This document shows positions 26,854 through 38,600 of a stretch of 64,000 nt of DNA, piece after piece. Within the stretch, counting starts at the first letter, position 1, and each line of letters opens with the position of its first letter. The notes under the pieces are model-generated. The model worked only from the letters and a program-made list of their open reading frames with translations. It made no database searches and was not told the DNA's origin. The translations under genes were made by a program, and so were the position numbers. Origin of the DNA: Taenia hydatigena (taxonomy: Eukaryota; Platyhelminthes; Cestoda; Cyclophyllidea; Taeniidae). The stretch spans positions 19,868,342 to 19,932,341 of the forward strand of contig JADWOT020000002.1 in the NCBI GenBank assembly GCA_036345935.2. Direction: 5' to 3'.

Positions 26854-28291
26854 ACTCCGCGAACACGGTGACAATTAGCAATGAAAAGTACTTACCACTC
26901 CAATCCGTCTCCCCAATCCCTTAGCCCACCCATCCCACCTGGCGTCTTTGTGTTTGGTTGTTTATCTGCTTGTATGTGCGTGTCTGCGATTCGGCGGTCA
27001 CTTTTTTGTGTCATGGAAAATCTTCTACCACCTCCACCGCCAGCCAAAAGCAACCACAAGTGCGTCCACCTGTTACCCTTCTTACCCTCTTATTTCCCCA
27101 TTTCTCCGTCGAGTTTCCTCACTCGCCCCGAAGTCCCCCACTCTCGCTGGCTTCGAATGCGTCTACTTTGAGAGGATGAGACAAATTTTGTGCTGATGGT
27201 GACAATGCGCGAAATGCACGTTGATGATATGTGTATCACTTGCAACTGGGATTTGAAGGTGTGTGGTGTAAGCCTCTCAGTGGTTGTCAGGTTGGCTCAG
27301 GTAGATGGCGTCAGAATGTCTGTAATGACTGCAAGAGGGAGCAATGTCGAGCGTAAGGCGAAATAAGTGTTTCAATGGTTCTCCGTGTGGATCAGAGAGT
27401 GAAGCTCCAGTGCCTTTCTTTAATCCCGATTGCAATGCTATTAACCGTTTAGCCAAGTCGAGTAATCTTCGAAGTCGAGGGCTCGCAACTAAGACCCGTC
27501 GAAGGTCTTCTGTTATTGTTCGTGTATCGACCACAGGAGGCGGAATTCATTAATTTCTTACAATTTAGATGCTTCAATGGCAACCAGGTCCCCGAGAACA
27601 GATAAAGCTGGTTATTGCCGGACTGCTCGTTTTCGGTAGTTGAACACTAAGGCAGGAATCCTTCAGGAAGTTTGGAGCAGACAGGAGCCAAGCCCTTCCA
27701 CTATTTCGTATCGAACTCTCAGCCTTATCTACTGGTTGTAACTTTAACGCTGGGTTGAATGATCAACTCACACTTTCTGAAAAGGAGGCGGTGGCAACCT
27801 TTATCCCAATGTAATACAACGGAATAGCGGTGTAAATCATAAAAGATAATTTGGTGGGAAATTGATCAAGCAAGCTTTGACTGTGGTGCGCCTTGCCTCG
27901 GCAAATCATGTGAACACCTACATTGAGAAGCAATTACCCTAGCATCCTAATTTTCTTCCCCCACTGAACCCGTTTTGCCTTACAGGGCTAAATAGGCAAT
28001 TTGATGGCGCCATTTCCACACATCTAGGCTTTTGCCATCCTGTTCAGCAAGTAAATGACACGAGAAACAAGTCTATGCAATAAGCCAACTTTTTGACGAA
28101 AGAAATTACTCGGGACCTTACCATTGCAGATTCGCCTAGTACTGAGGTCCTCACTTCGGGATAGGTTTTAAGGGTATAATTTGCGAGTTCGGTCCCTTCA
28201 AGAGACACGTAAGGAGGCACAAAAAGACGCTGTAAAAAGGATGATATTGAGATTTTCTACAGAAGCCTAGTTGATTCAGGGACGAGGGGGA
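26854..28291. other. intergenic region between convergent CK1 gamma and NDUFA10 genes
   Basis: Both 3' ends face this region, so it should hold both 3' UTRs. I see no clear AATAAA close to either stop codon. Two overlapping open frames at 27277-27553 are unrecognised. No repeat was seen. Confidence 0.5.
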
Positions 28292-31279
28292 CTAGTAGAA
28301 CGTGAGGAAGTAGGCGGGCCAGTCTTTGCGAAAGTTTCGCTTCTCCAGCCAGGGATCAAAGAGGATTCGAGTTATACTGTCTTTTGAGGGATCATAGCCC
28401 GCCCGGTACTTCAATCTAGGATCCTTCAAAGGCAAGAAATGCACATCACCTCATTGCTGCTCAAATGAGAAAAGCAAATTCTCAATAATTTAAATGTCAC
28501 TGGCAGATCTCTACAGGCTTGGATCATTGTTTAGACCGCATATCCAGACCCGTTTGAATTCCATCTCGAAATTCCTAGGACGTGGATGCCAAACTTATTT
28601 TGTTTATGAATCAGCTATTTTGAGACAAGCATTCTGCCTGGAATGGTGATTTTAATCTTGGAAATTTCCAATGCACAAAGGATTATACTTTACTTAAGAG
28701 TCTAGGAAAAGGCTGCCATAAGGAGGAGGATCACATCGGTAGGAGGGTTTTAGATCCACACCATCGCTGTATGGGCTACGCATCCTCGACCGGTCCCGGT
28801 GGTTTCACTCCTCGAGGACATGTTCGAATGAATGTGGATAATTACAAACTGATTTAAAAGTAGCAGTCACTAAGTCAAACAATGCCAGTCATTAAAGACG
28901 CACTGATAGACCATTATTACAATCTAAATGCAATCAAAATGAGACATTTTTCTGAGCCGTGTGCAAAGAAATGAGCCAACTTCTTAAATCGTGCTCACCA
29001 GCATGGGACGAAAAGGCAGAAGGAGGAGATGGAGACAGTTTTTTTGCACAAAAGTAAATGCGGGGAATGCAAAAAATTTGGGGAGATTATTGCAGACGGA
29101 AAAAAGTGAATTCAGTGAGGCCGTAATGCCACATTTACTGCAAACTACTGAAATGAAAGCCAATGACACGCAAAAATTTGAAATTAAACTCCATTAGTTT
29201 TTATAAGTTATTAGAGTTAGCTTATGCGGAGCACTGAGAGAGGAGCTAGAAGTATGGGCGGACTTCTCCTTATGGTAAAAATTACATCTCGAGGTCCGGA
29301 TCACCATAATTCATCTATGCCATCAAACTGAAGTGATACATCAACTCGAGTACGGGCTTAACTAGATGAAGACAGGATGTTCGGTTACTGGAAATGCAAG
29401 CAGGATGGGAGGGGAAATCAAGACGATGCTAATGAAGATAATAACAGACCAAATACACTTGCATGGGATTTAAATGAATAAATCTGATCGGTTTTAAACC
29501 CAAAAACCAGAGTCCGATGCTTATGTGTCTGAAGAGACACAAAACCACTAATGCATCCAAGTTGCCCCACGCTAGAAAAGTACGGCTAGGGAGCAAGAGA
29601 AACACTTGAGACGAGATTTAACCTCAAAACGGCACCTGTTGCTCGCGTATGGAACCGAAACGGTGCAACATTAATGCCTAATGGTGAATAGTTCAATGCC
29701 ACTGAAGGCGCGCACAATAAGAACAGAAAAATCCGACCAGCTTCGACCTTAAGTCAATGCCCATCGCACAGGTAATAGGTAAGGACAAAGCAAAACCACA
29801 ATCAAAACGGCAACGAGAAGAGCTAAAAGTGTCCCTAATGCTTTTGAAAAGACACAAATCACAAAACACCGTCCAAACAAGTATTAAATTAGTGCAAGTA
29901 GGGGGCAAGAATGGCGTCCGAAACGAAACTTACCCTTTTATAAATGAGATATTGAAGCTCTTTGGCATCAAAACTGTAAACGCCGTCGGTCATATCCAAG
30001 GGCATGTGGAATTTCTTGAATTGCGTCGTGAATTTCATCACTGCAGAGGAGAATCTGAGAGGCGTTGGGAAAGCAATTATGGCACAGTCATGAAAGCGAA
30101 GTCGAATAAAAGAGAGAAATCGGTAATACCCACATTGACCGGTTGACAGTGGCAGATCGCTCGTTGAACAGACCGTTTCGCCATTCAAGAAACTTGTAGT
30201 CATCACGAATTAAACGCGTACCTTCGTAATCAATATCGGCCAACTTTTCCATAATCTGGAAAGAGACAAATGCGCTTAAAGTGTTTAAAAAGAAACAGGA
30301 TTTAGTGAAACAATTCAATATAACCTACAATAAAGAGTTCATCCTCATTATAGATATCTGTATTGGTGCGATCAATAACGAAAATCTCGGAGTAACGAGA
30401 CATCTTCTCCAAATACATCTCAAGGGATTTTTTGTACTCAAAGAAGAAGTCGTCATTCAGGTTCTTTGCATTGATTTGCCATGCCTATCAGAAACAAAAT
30501 CACAACGATCCCAAGTACTTACGATTCCCTTTTTCCTGATGGCCTCCCGAATTTGGTCGTTGCTTGCTTTAATATACACAATGAGATGGGGCTTCCACAG
30601 ATTTATCGCGGTGTTGGCATGCAGATAGCCAAACCAGTCATGAGCTGAGATGGAGATAGCCGGAAAGTAAGTGATTACCATACTCTGAGATGTATCCACA
30701 ATTTAGAAGAGCTTCAACAAAAACCATATCAGAAAAGTGACTGCGATCCGTAACAACTCCCTTCCCAGTGTTGAATAGAGTGCAAAGACCGATAAGATAA
30801 TTCCAATATCGGTTTAGATAATACTGGTATTGCAAGTACATGGGCTTGCCATTTTCCTTAAGGTTTTCTTCAGTCCAAAACATTTCGGTAGTATAGTATT
30901 GAGCCCCTTTCGGCAGCATGGTATTGTGCATTCGGACATCAACCGGTGGATTGTAGTTCTTTAGCGTAAATATCGTATCATCAGTGGGGTCCGGACGATA
31001 ATCCATTCCAAAATACTCAGCAATCTTCTTCGCAATGTATCCTTTTCCACTAGCTATATTACCCTCAACGCAGATGAACTTTGTGTTTTCGGTGAATCGG
31101 TGTTTGGTCTTGTCGAACATGAGCCATTGTGGGTACCCCGTGCTAAGGAAATCAAACGGTGGTGGTTTCTTAGGCTCGAAATCCGCTTGGGCAGCTAGTT
31201 GCAGACCACGGAAAGCCAATTTCGATGGCGACCGGACAAAAAATAACGACTTACACGAGAAAGAGTAAAACAGTGCCAT
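28292..31279 (-). CDS. NDUFA10: NDUFA10-like mitochondrial complex I 42-kDa subunit, complete
   Basis: Six exons on the minus strand: 31279-30679, 30644-30523, 30463-30329, 30255-30134, 30054-29934, 28408-28292. The sum is 1218 nt (405 residues) with consistent phases. The product has a basic, Ser/Phe-rich N-terminus suited to mitochondrial import. A deoxynucleoside-kinase-like P-loop follows (EGNIASGKG, about residues 72-80), then GVVTDRSHFSDMVFVEA near 174-190, and later RKKG and a WRNGLF block that align with the NDUFA10 C-terminal half. This family lost nucleoside kinase function and is an accessory subunit of NADH:ubiquinone oxidoreductase. Vertebrate forms are about 355 residues, so this one is longer, mainly at the C-terminus. 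The exon 4 donor (AAT|gtgggt) and exon 6 acceptor (attgaag|TAC) were chosen because they keep phase and alignment; other sites exist. Confidence 0.88.
28409..29933 (-). other. NDUFA10 intron 5 (1.5 kb)
   Basis: This A-rich intron on the plus strand separates IYKR from YRAGYDPSKD. A 71-codon and a 129-codon open frame overlap its left part and exon 5; both are frame shadows. No repeat was seen. Confidence 0.65.
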
Positions 31280-31672
31280 TCACAGACAACAAACGGCTAT
31301 TTCGACGGTAAAGGCAGACTAATCACGCAGCGAATCACAGCGTTAAAAACGAAATTTGACATTATAACGATATTTTTTAACCTTCTCAAATAAAAAAATA
31401 TTCCGATTGAGGCTTGTCAGACAGACAAGCATTTGGTTTCTAAATCATAGAGAAACTTGCTTAGATGGCAAGTTAGGTTTCGATTCCTGAATTTTATTGG
31501 CAAACTTTTAAGCAATCGAATCTTAAGTTACCTAGTGCAAGTAGATTATTGTTCTAAGACCATTTTGCATTTATAATTGATGCAACAAAGCTGTCTTGTT
31601 GGAGGAGAATTAGGAAATGACCCTATTTTTCGACCCATAATGTAACTGTGAGATACTTTTGACCATAGTCAT

Positions 31673-31790
31673 TGTAATACTTTGTTTGTTGTCTGTTGGT
31701 TCCAGTTTTAGTCACTTAGGGGGCCATATTGATCTAGCCGCTTGGGCTGCCCTTCAGGTAATGCCAACAACCCCGTTCCCTCTGTTTACC

Positions 31791-31829
<39 letters not shown>

Positions 31830-31859
31830 ACTCCAGTATTATCCATCTGGAGTGCCACA
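31673..31859 (+). mobile_element. solo-LTR/TRIM-like element with AT microsatellite
   Basis: It starts TGTAATACTTTGTTTG and ends GTGCCACA. The flanks are gtcat (31668-31672) and gttat (31860-31864), a 5-bp duplication with one mismatch. The central TATATA region has expanded into a pure (AT)17 run. It lies 11 bp from the next copy. Confidence 0.75.
31793..31826. repeat. (AT)17 microsatellite
   Basis: Thirty-four bases of pure AT, inside the element at 31673-31859, where sister copies have only a short TATATA. Confidence 0.95.
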
Positions 31860-31870
31860 GTTATTGTAAT

Positions 31871-32055
31871 TGTAGCGTCCCGAGGATCCCTTAAGGCAAA
31901 AAAAGGCAAAGTGGCAGGGTAGAATACATATATTCACCGGACAGAGGGAAATAGGCTGCTGGCATGGCCCGGAGGCCAGCTCACGCAACTAGGCCAGTAC
32001 GGCCACCCCTCTGACCTTGACCGAAACCGGCAGTTCTAACGAACAAAGTATTACA
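31871..32055 (-). mobile_element. solo-LTR/TRIM-like element with perfect target duplication
   Basis: 185 bp, from TGTAGCGTCCC to AAGTATTACA, flanked by GTAAT at 31866-31870 and 32056-32060. It is one of the cleanest copies. TG...CA ends and a 5-bp duplication point to LTR-type integration. Confidence 0.85.
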
Positions 32056-32060
32056 GTAAT

Positions 32061-32246
32061 GCTATGCTTGTTTGACTACTGGCTCTAGTTACGGTCATTT
32101 GGCTGGTTATATTGCCTCTTCCGAGTGGGCTGACCTCTGGGTGGTGCCAGAAGCACCAATCTTCTTCTCTTCGCTCTATATCTATATTCAGCCTAAGCAT
32201 TACACATTGCTTTGTATGTATGGGGATTTGAAGATGCCACGATCCT
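32061..32246 (+). mobile_element. solo-LTR/TRIM-like element, degenerate copy
   Basis: It follows the previous copy's target duplication directly. Homology runs through the TTTGGCTGG...GGGCTGACCTCTGG core to CTATATCTATATT and GATGCCACG. The ends are decayed, so the limits are approximate. Confidence 0.55.
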
Positions 32247-32717
32247 CATGCACACGGTCTATAAGTGATTTTTTAAATCCTCGACTACCTTAAGCAGTCA
32301 CCACAGATGAGTAATTAAGAGGAGCACAGATGACAATGCCCAAATGAATGCTGGACTAAGGTAATAACTAACTGCTTCGTCAGTTTGTGCGCCTGCTTGA
32401 TGCTCTACAAGCTGCACTTCTGTATGCCTTTTTGTGCATGTTTCGCATGTGCGGATGGGTGATTTGCGTGAGCTCAACGAATCTGCTGCGATTGATAAAA
32501 CTGGTGTCAGATTATTCGCAGGAACTTGGTTCACTGATCCTCAAGCTGATCAACAACAATCTTGTGCTTTATAACTAATAAAGATCATGGCCTACGTTTT
32601 TCTCTTTTTCTTTAATGCATGCAATGCCTTAAATGAATTGACGCAGGGGATTACGACAATAGAGCTTTAACGACGTAGTACCATAACCTTTACCTTGATA
32701 TTTAACATTACCAATAA

Positions 32718-32890
32718 GTTACCAGGACTTCCTTGAAAACAAAAGAAGGCATAATGCCAGGGCAGAATTCGTGTTCAGCAAATGGAGGGATTAAGGCTGC
32801 TAGCATGGCTTGGAGGTCAGTTAAACCGACTAGGGCACTTTGGCCACCTAAGTGACCGGAACCGGCAGTCAGAACAGGTAAAGCATTACA
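32718..32890 (-). mobile_element. solo-LTR/TRIM-like element, 5' end eroded
   Basis: It shares ACTTCCTTGAAAACAAAAGA, AGGTCAG and ACCGGCAGT blocks with the clean copies and ends AAGCATTACA. The TGTAGCG start is not intact and no target duplication is evident. Confidence 0.65.
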
Positions 32891-32941
32891 ACGATAGCCA
32901 AAGAGCCTGACCATACGTTTAGGGAGATAGCGCGTGGAGGT

Positions 32942-33127
32942 TGTAGTACTTTGTTCGTTGGAACTACCGGTTTCGGTCAAAGTCACAGAGGTGACCGTAT
33001 TGCCTTAGCTGCGTAGGTTGACCTCTGGGCCATGCCAGCAGCCTATTTGCCCATGTCCGTTAAATATATATATTCTGCCCTAGCATTCTGCTCTCTTTTG
33101 CCTTCGAGGCAGCTTTGGAACGCTACA
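32942..33127 (+). mobile_element. solo-LTR/TRIM-like element, full length
   Basis: 186 bp, from TGTAGTACTTTG to GGAACGCTACA. The flanks are GAGGT (32937-32941) and AAGGT (33128-33132), one mismatch. It is in inverted orientation to the copies on both sides. Confidence 0.8.
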
Positions 33128-33510
33128 AAGGTAGCGTTGCGTTCTCCTTTAGTAAGAAACAGCTCAATTAGCTCGTTGACAGGCTGGTTTACTGTTAGTC
33201 TGGCTAAATGGGACTTTCAAAGGAACGGCAGTAACGTTTTGAAGATTTATCTAAGTGAACCGTTATCACCGATTGACTTATTCATGAGGGCTCCGTGGTT
33301 TTGTTTTACAGAGATACATAAGCTTGCTAACGTACTCAAAAGAATGCTATAAGATTAGTTCTAACAGCAAAAGAGTGCAGTGTAGTTTGAAATTCGCATG
33401 CAATTTATTATTAATATGGGATCACAGTAGAGTTGTTGTGTCTTCCTAGAAATTGAAGCCCGTCATACTCGTTACATTCAAGGCAAATACAAAGCATGCT
33501 TAGTACCATG

Positions 33511-33696
33511 TGTAGCGTCCCAAGGCTCCCTCGAAGACAAAAGAAGGCAGAATGCTAGGGTAGAATACATATACTCACCGGACAGAGGGAAATAGGCCGC
33601 TGGCATGGCCCGGAGGCTAGCCCACGCAGCTAAGGCAATATGGCCACCACTGTGACCTTGTCCGAAACCGGTAGTTCCAACAAACAAAGTGCTACA
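33511..33696 (-). mobile_element. solo-LTR/TRIM-like element, full length with perfect target duplication
   Basis: 186 bp, from TGTAGCGTCCC to AAAGTGCTACA, flanked by CCATG at 33506-33510 and 33697-33701. It is a good family reference because both ends and the duplication are intact. Confidence 0.88.
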
Positions 33697-34237
33697 CCAT
33701 GGGTCTTCCTTTAGAATAAGAGAGTCGCATTATTCGGGCAGAGTGTATAATAGGCGCACAGAAAGAGTTGGCGCTTAAGCTAATGGCTTAAGCACGCCGA
33801 AGGTAAACTGAAACTCAGATTTGAACAAATAGTAAACTTATTGCATCGCGCCTTTACTTGTTAATCTGTGGCAACTTGCATATGAAATGTAAGGACTCGC
33901 TCCCGCAATAAGGTATTTTGGAAATACTACGATATCCTAAAGGTAAAATCTGAACGTTGGATGTTTAAGAAATTGCCAATGAAAATTATTACTTTTTTTA
34001 TCATTTACGTAACTTTGCCTTATTTTTGTGCTAGTTGTTTGCCTTTTTATGATTTTTTGCAAGTTTTGACAATGTCATTTACTCCATCGACGCGAGCATT
34101 TCTACTTCCCTTAAAAGCTGCTGAAAAGCAGAATTACATTTATTGTCCTTTCTAATTTTGACCTGACGCTTTTTTAGAGCCGATCTTAGCAATACGCATT
34201 TTTTAACAACATCACAGGCAATTTGGCCTACCTGCAT

Positions 34238-34390
34238 TTACCACTGATGAGCGCGCACTTCAGATCCATTTTTACTTGTAACGTAGACCTTTGATGGTGT
34301 GGTCGAGATGCTTTCGTTGCACAAGCTTTGCATCTGGGGAACGATCGCGTCAATATCATTAAGCTGCACTACACACACATCTGTCGTGGA
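34238..34390 (-). CDS. possible small exon, unrecognised
   Basis: A 50-codon open stretch follows an acceptor-like ccttcag and ends in TAA. Its translation (STTDVCVVQLNDIDAIVPQM... ending RAHQW) has a more protein-like composition than the AT-rich surroundings. I recognise no family. It could be a terminal exon of a small minus-strand gene, a gene fragment, or chance. Confidence 0.25.
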   Translation of the reverse strand, partial: STTDVCVVQLNDIDAIVPQMQSLCNESISTTPSKVYVTSKNGSEVRAHQW

Positions 34391-35679
34391 CTGAAGGTTC
34401 GCAGCATTTTTGAGTTATTACAACAGTGGGCGTCTAAATAATTTCTGACTCGTAGACATGCCCGTATAGTCAGGCGGGTTTTTTTATTATAAATCATGCA
34501 GTTTATAGTTTACACTGAATGCATGCATCGATACGTCATCATCGCCATTCTTTATCACTGGTGAATTTTCTATGGCATTCGATTCACACATTTGTATTGC
34601 ATTGATTTTCTTTCGCATGCTTATTTACTGATTTGACTTTGTACCTTTCATCTTAGTGTAATTTTTCAAGGCTTCCTAAATAGAAACCCTTTTGATTTAA
34701 ATAGTTTGTGGAGTTAATCTGCTTGGTGTTGCTATCTTTGAGCTGTTCTAATATTTTCTTCGATTTCCTGGAATTCTTTCAGTGTTCTAGAGTAATTGTA
34801 TTTCTATTCGTCCTTGGTTTTTTATTACAGACCAGCCTTTTTGGTACTTATCAATTTCAAACAGTAGCTATTGTCACTTTTTACTTCACTTGTGAATCGC
34901 TTGTAGTTTGTTTGGCTTCTATGGAATAATACGAGTCACTTTGTCAAAAGCTTTCTAAGGATTTTATTTTTGGCAAGATGTTTGTTTCCAGTCTATGATA
35001 CATTCAACTTTCTGGCGATCCGCTTCTTTGGATTTCATTCTCCAAATTTTCTAGACCAAATTCATCCTTGAAATCTCTCCTTTACTGTGCTTGAACACCC
35101 ACAGTAGCCCTCTTGGTCCCATCTCAACTTTTCTCTCAACATTTCGCTCGTCATTAGTCACTTTGTTGCAATGAATTGCCGGATTTCGGGCCAAAGTAGT
35201 AGAACATCATCTGAGTTCACTTTTCTTTTCTCTTCTCATCGAGGTTGAACTTACCCCTTTTCTGTTTTTTTTTTCCTATTTTTTTTAAAGTGCTTATTAG
35301 ACTTGATCACTAACCACTTCGCAAATAAAAATTGGCATATTTTTTCCTAGATGTATTCCCCTTTGTCTTTTTGCACACAATTGATGATTGTCAAAAGCTC
35401 TTTGGAGTATGTTAGGATCATTAAATAGTTCACTGTCTTAGAGCAAGTTTTGAGGGAATTATTTTCGACCATAGTTTTTTAAATGGATTGTTGATTAGCA
35501 TCAACATTGGGATCAATTATTCTCGGTTATTTAAGGTATTACAAATGTGCGATTTCTCTCCAAACCAGTAATGATGAATACTTATCGAACTCTGTATTTT
35601 AGCATGGTGCGCAAATACCCCTTTGACTTTGGCATTCTATCTCTGAAAGGTATTAATAGGTCAATCCCGGTTTTATAGG

Positions 35680-38600
35680 ATGAATTCACCCTCTTGGAAT
35701 GGTCATCCGAACCACGGACGTGTTGGTAGTGCTGGAAGTGGCGCCAAGGACGCCTCCAACACTAGTCTCATTGATTGGGACAAGAGTGTCATCAACTACG
35801 TCTACGCGTGCATGCATCCCGAACCTTCTCTTCCTCCTCATCGTTCCACACCCCACCACCATCATCCCAACACCGTCTTCCGCAAAGCCCACCGACGCAT
35901 AGTTTCAGCCACCTCTCCCCACACCTTCCAGACCAAACCCTCGCGTCTGGTCGTTGCTCACGTTCGGGGCCACTATCGCAATGCTTCCGACCCGGGAATG
36001 CACATCTACTTTCCTCCACCTCCACCCCTTTTCCTTCCTTCCACCGCCGCAACTATTGTGGATGAGAAAGAACGCAATCTCTCCAATGTGGACACTCCCC
36101 CTCGGCTACCGCCTCCTTCGCCTCCTCCACCGCCTCCATTATCCGACAGTATCGATAAGGTAGACATCAATGCTCCGAAGTCCCCGTCTCTTCCGACTAT
36201 CATTGACGAAGTTGCAGCCACAGATACGGCTTGTCTGATTTCATGCCTTCAGCCTTGGGCTAATTCGGTCGTTCTTCTTATCTCTCTCTGTGCTATGGCA
36301 TTCTTTCAGGCCCTCGTCTCCTCAGGCTACTTAAGTAGTATAATCACTACCCTAGAGCGGAGGTTTGACCTCACTAGTCGGCAAGTGGGCTACATGTACT
36401 GCTGCTACGAAGTGACATCCGTCTTTTCCACCATCTGGTTCTCTTTTGTCAACGCTCGTCAGCACAATAGGCCAAGGATTATTGGTCTCCTGGGTATCGT
36501 CCTTGGGCTGGGTTTTGGCCTATTCGCCCTGCCACACTGGCTCTCGGGTCCCTATAATCCGGGAAAGGTGGGCTTGCGAAGTAGGCGCAATAACGAAGTC
36601 CTGTGTTCTATTATGGACACTAGTGGTGACGGCCCGCAACCTCATCCGTTTATCGATCGATCTTACTGCAACCAGACAGAAGTGACCTTGCTGCGGATTG
36701 GTCAGGAGTCAGTGATTGCTTCGGACTATACGGTGGCATTGCCGGTATTTTGTTGTGCCATGGCTCTGGCGGGTTTCGGATCCAGTTCGTTGTTTGTTCT
36801 TGCACCGACGTTCTTTTGGGACAATTTATCCCCTAAGCAATATCCACTCTACTCAGGTGAGTGAAATCAGTTATTATTGCATACTTTAAAAGGATTTATT
36901 AAATAAAGTGATTGGATCGGTTTTAGGAGCACTTTTTTATGAATTGGTAAAAATAAATTGATCTAGGCCGTTTTTATCATCGACTTTGTCCATCTATTCC
37001 TCTGTCTGTAGATACAGTGAATGTATTAGTGAGCGAACTGATAGGCCATAGACGCATGATAACTAGACGAGTGAATGGATAAGCGGTCGTAAACGGTGTA
37101 CTCCTGATTGACTGATTGATAGACCTGGGACGGGTGGATACCGTGGATTCGGGATAACCGGACGCGGATAAATTGATGCATGAATGAAGTGATGAGTAGC
37201 CGGATGCTTGGGTCAGGGTCGGGCTAATGGAAGAATCAATAGAACACAAATCAATGACGAATTGTTAGGTGCTGAAACGAAGGAAGTTCCATTGCAAATA
37301 ACCTTGGACCTTTAACTATAGATTTCACTTAGATCCGGAGCGCCGAATCGGTCACAAAGCCTACTGATTTATGGTGAATAGCAGCATACGTTAAAGAGGA
37401 TTGCTGTTTGTTTAACTCGTAGTAGTGTCTGTTATGGAATCAATTTGTACTCTTGGGCATTCCTTTCTCTGGAGGGTAGACCGATCCATTCGAGAACTAA
37501 AGCTAAGGGACAGGTGGTGTTCTACTGCGAGAGTACGAAAGTATCGTATTCTCAGGTCATGATAAATAAATAACTGTGTGGGTGGGAGAGTAGTAGACCA
37601 TTTTCTGGGGGATGTTTATAACTTACTCGAATCGGATCTTACTGCCCTACACTAGACTAGGTTGGCTATCGCGTTTTGACGCGACGATAGCTCTTCTCCA
37701 ATAAACTTCCCCAGGTTAAGATATTGCCATCAGAGCTCTCGCATCAGCGACTTGATGGCGTAGCATTCAGTCATCGAGATCTGGGTCGTTGATCTTTTGG
37801 TGAAGATTAAGGTTGCTAATCCATGTTCAATAGATGTATACATAGCCAGGCGGATAGTTGGACGAAAGGCAGTCGGTAAATTGATGGTTGGTAGTGATTT
37901 CATAGAATTCAAAGCAAAATTCGCTAAAATCATTCTTTATCAAATACGCAGTCTAAAACCTTAACTGTTACTCACCTAGCTCGACTCTGAAACGTTAAGG
38001 CATTTTTTGGTTCTTTTATACATGTTAAATTCAAATGCTTGTATAAATGGTTGATCTAGAGTTCTGAAATGAAGTGTGTGGTACTGGTCGTTCACGCGCC
38101 TGAAAGACGGGGATCGAAATGCTCCTCCACTTGATTGTTTGCATTCCTCTGGTAATCAGCAGATTTGTCGCGTGACTGAAGGGTGTTATGAACATCCCTA
38201 AATGCATAAGAAGCGGTATGGGGAGGAAGTTGTGAAAGGGGCTTGCATTTCATAGGTGGGAAAAGCGCTCTCCAGTTTCTGGTAGTACTTGCTGTGATTG
38301 TTTATGTGCATGTATTAAAGTGTGTCAATCCATGTGCTTGTGGGGAGGTTTGTCCTACTCTAAGTGAATCATCTCTTCAGTCACTCATTAAGTGAACAAC
38401 TAACTGCCTTTTTGGCATTGTTATTGGTTAGTGCGTTTATATGATGAAGCATAGATTGATGTGTGTCGGTGTCTCTTCCCGCCACTGCGGAATTTCGCTC
38501 ACTACTGTTGCCTCCAACACTTACCAAGTATCACTTGAACGAACCTGATGCATTCGCTTCGAAGTCGTCTGCTTCACGAAGCAGCCAAGGGAGCTTAGTG

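Larger units (their letters stand above)
31280..35679. other. intergenic region between divergent NDUFA10 and SLCO genes
   Basis: The left half (31.67-33.70 kb) is packed with six copies of one short terminal-repeat element in both orientations. The right half is T-rich and largely empty apart from one short minus-strand open frame at 34238-34390. The SLCO 5' UTR probably has an upstream exon, because the start codon sits one base after a ttttatag acceptor-like site. Confidence 0.55.

Noticed and set aside
31673..33696. Reading the short elements as classic MITEs with long inverted termini
   Set aside because: The two ends share only the first few bases in inverted form, while TG...CA ends and 5-bp duplications fit LTR integration better.
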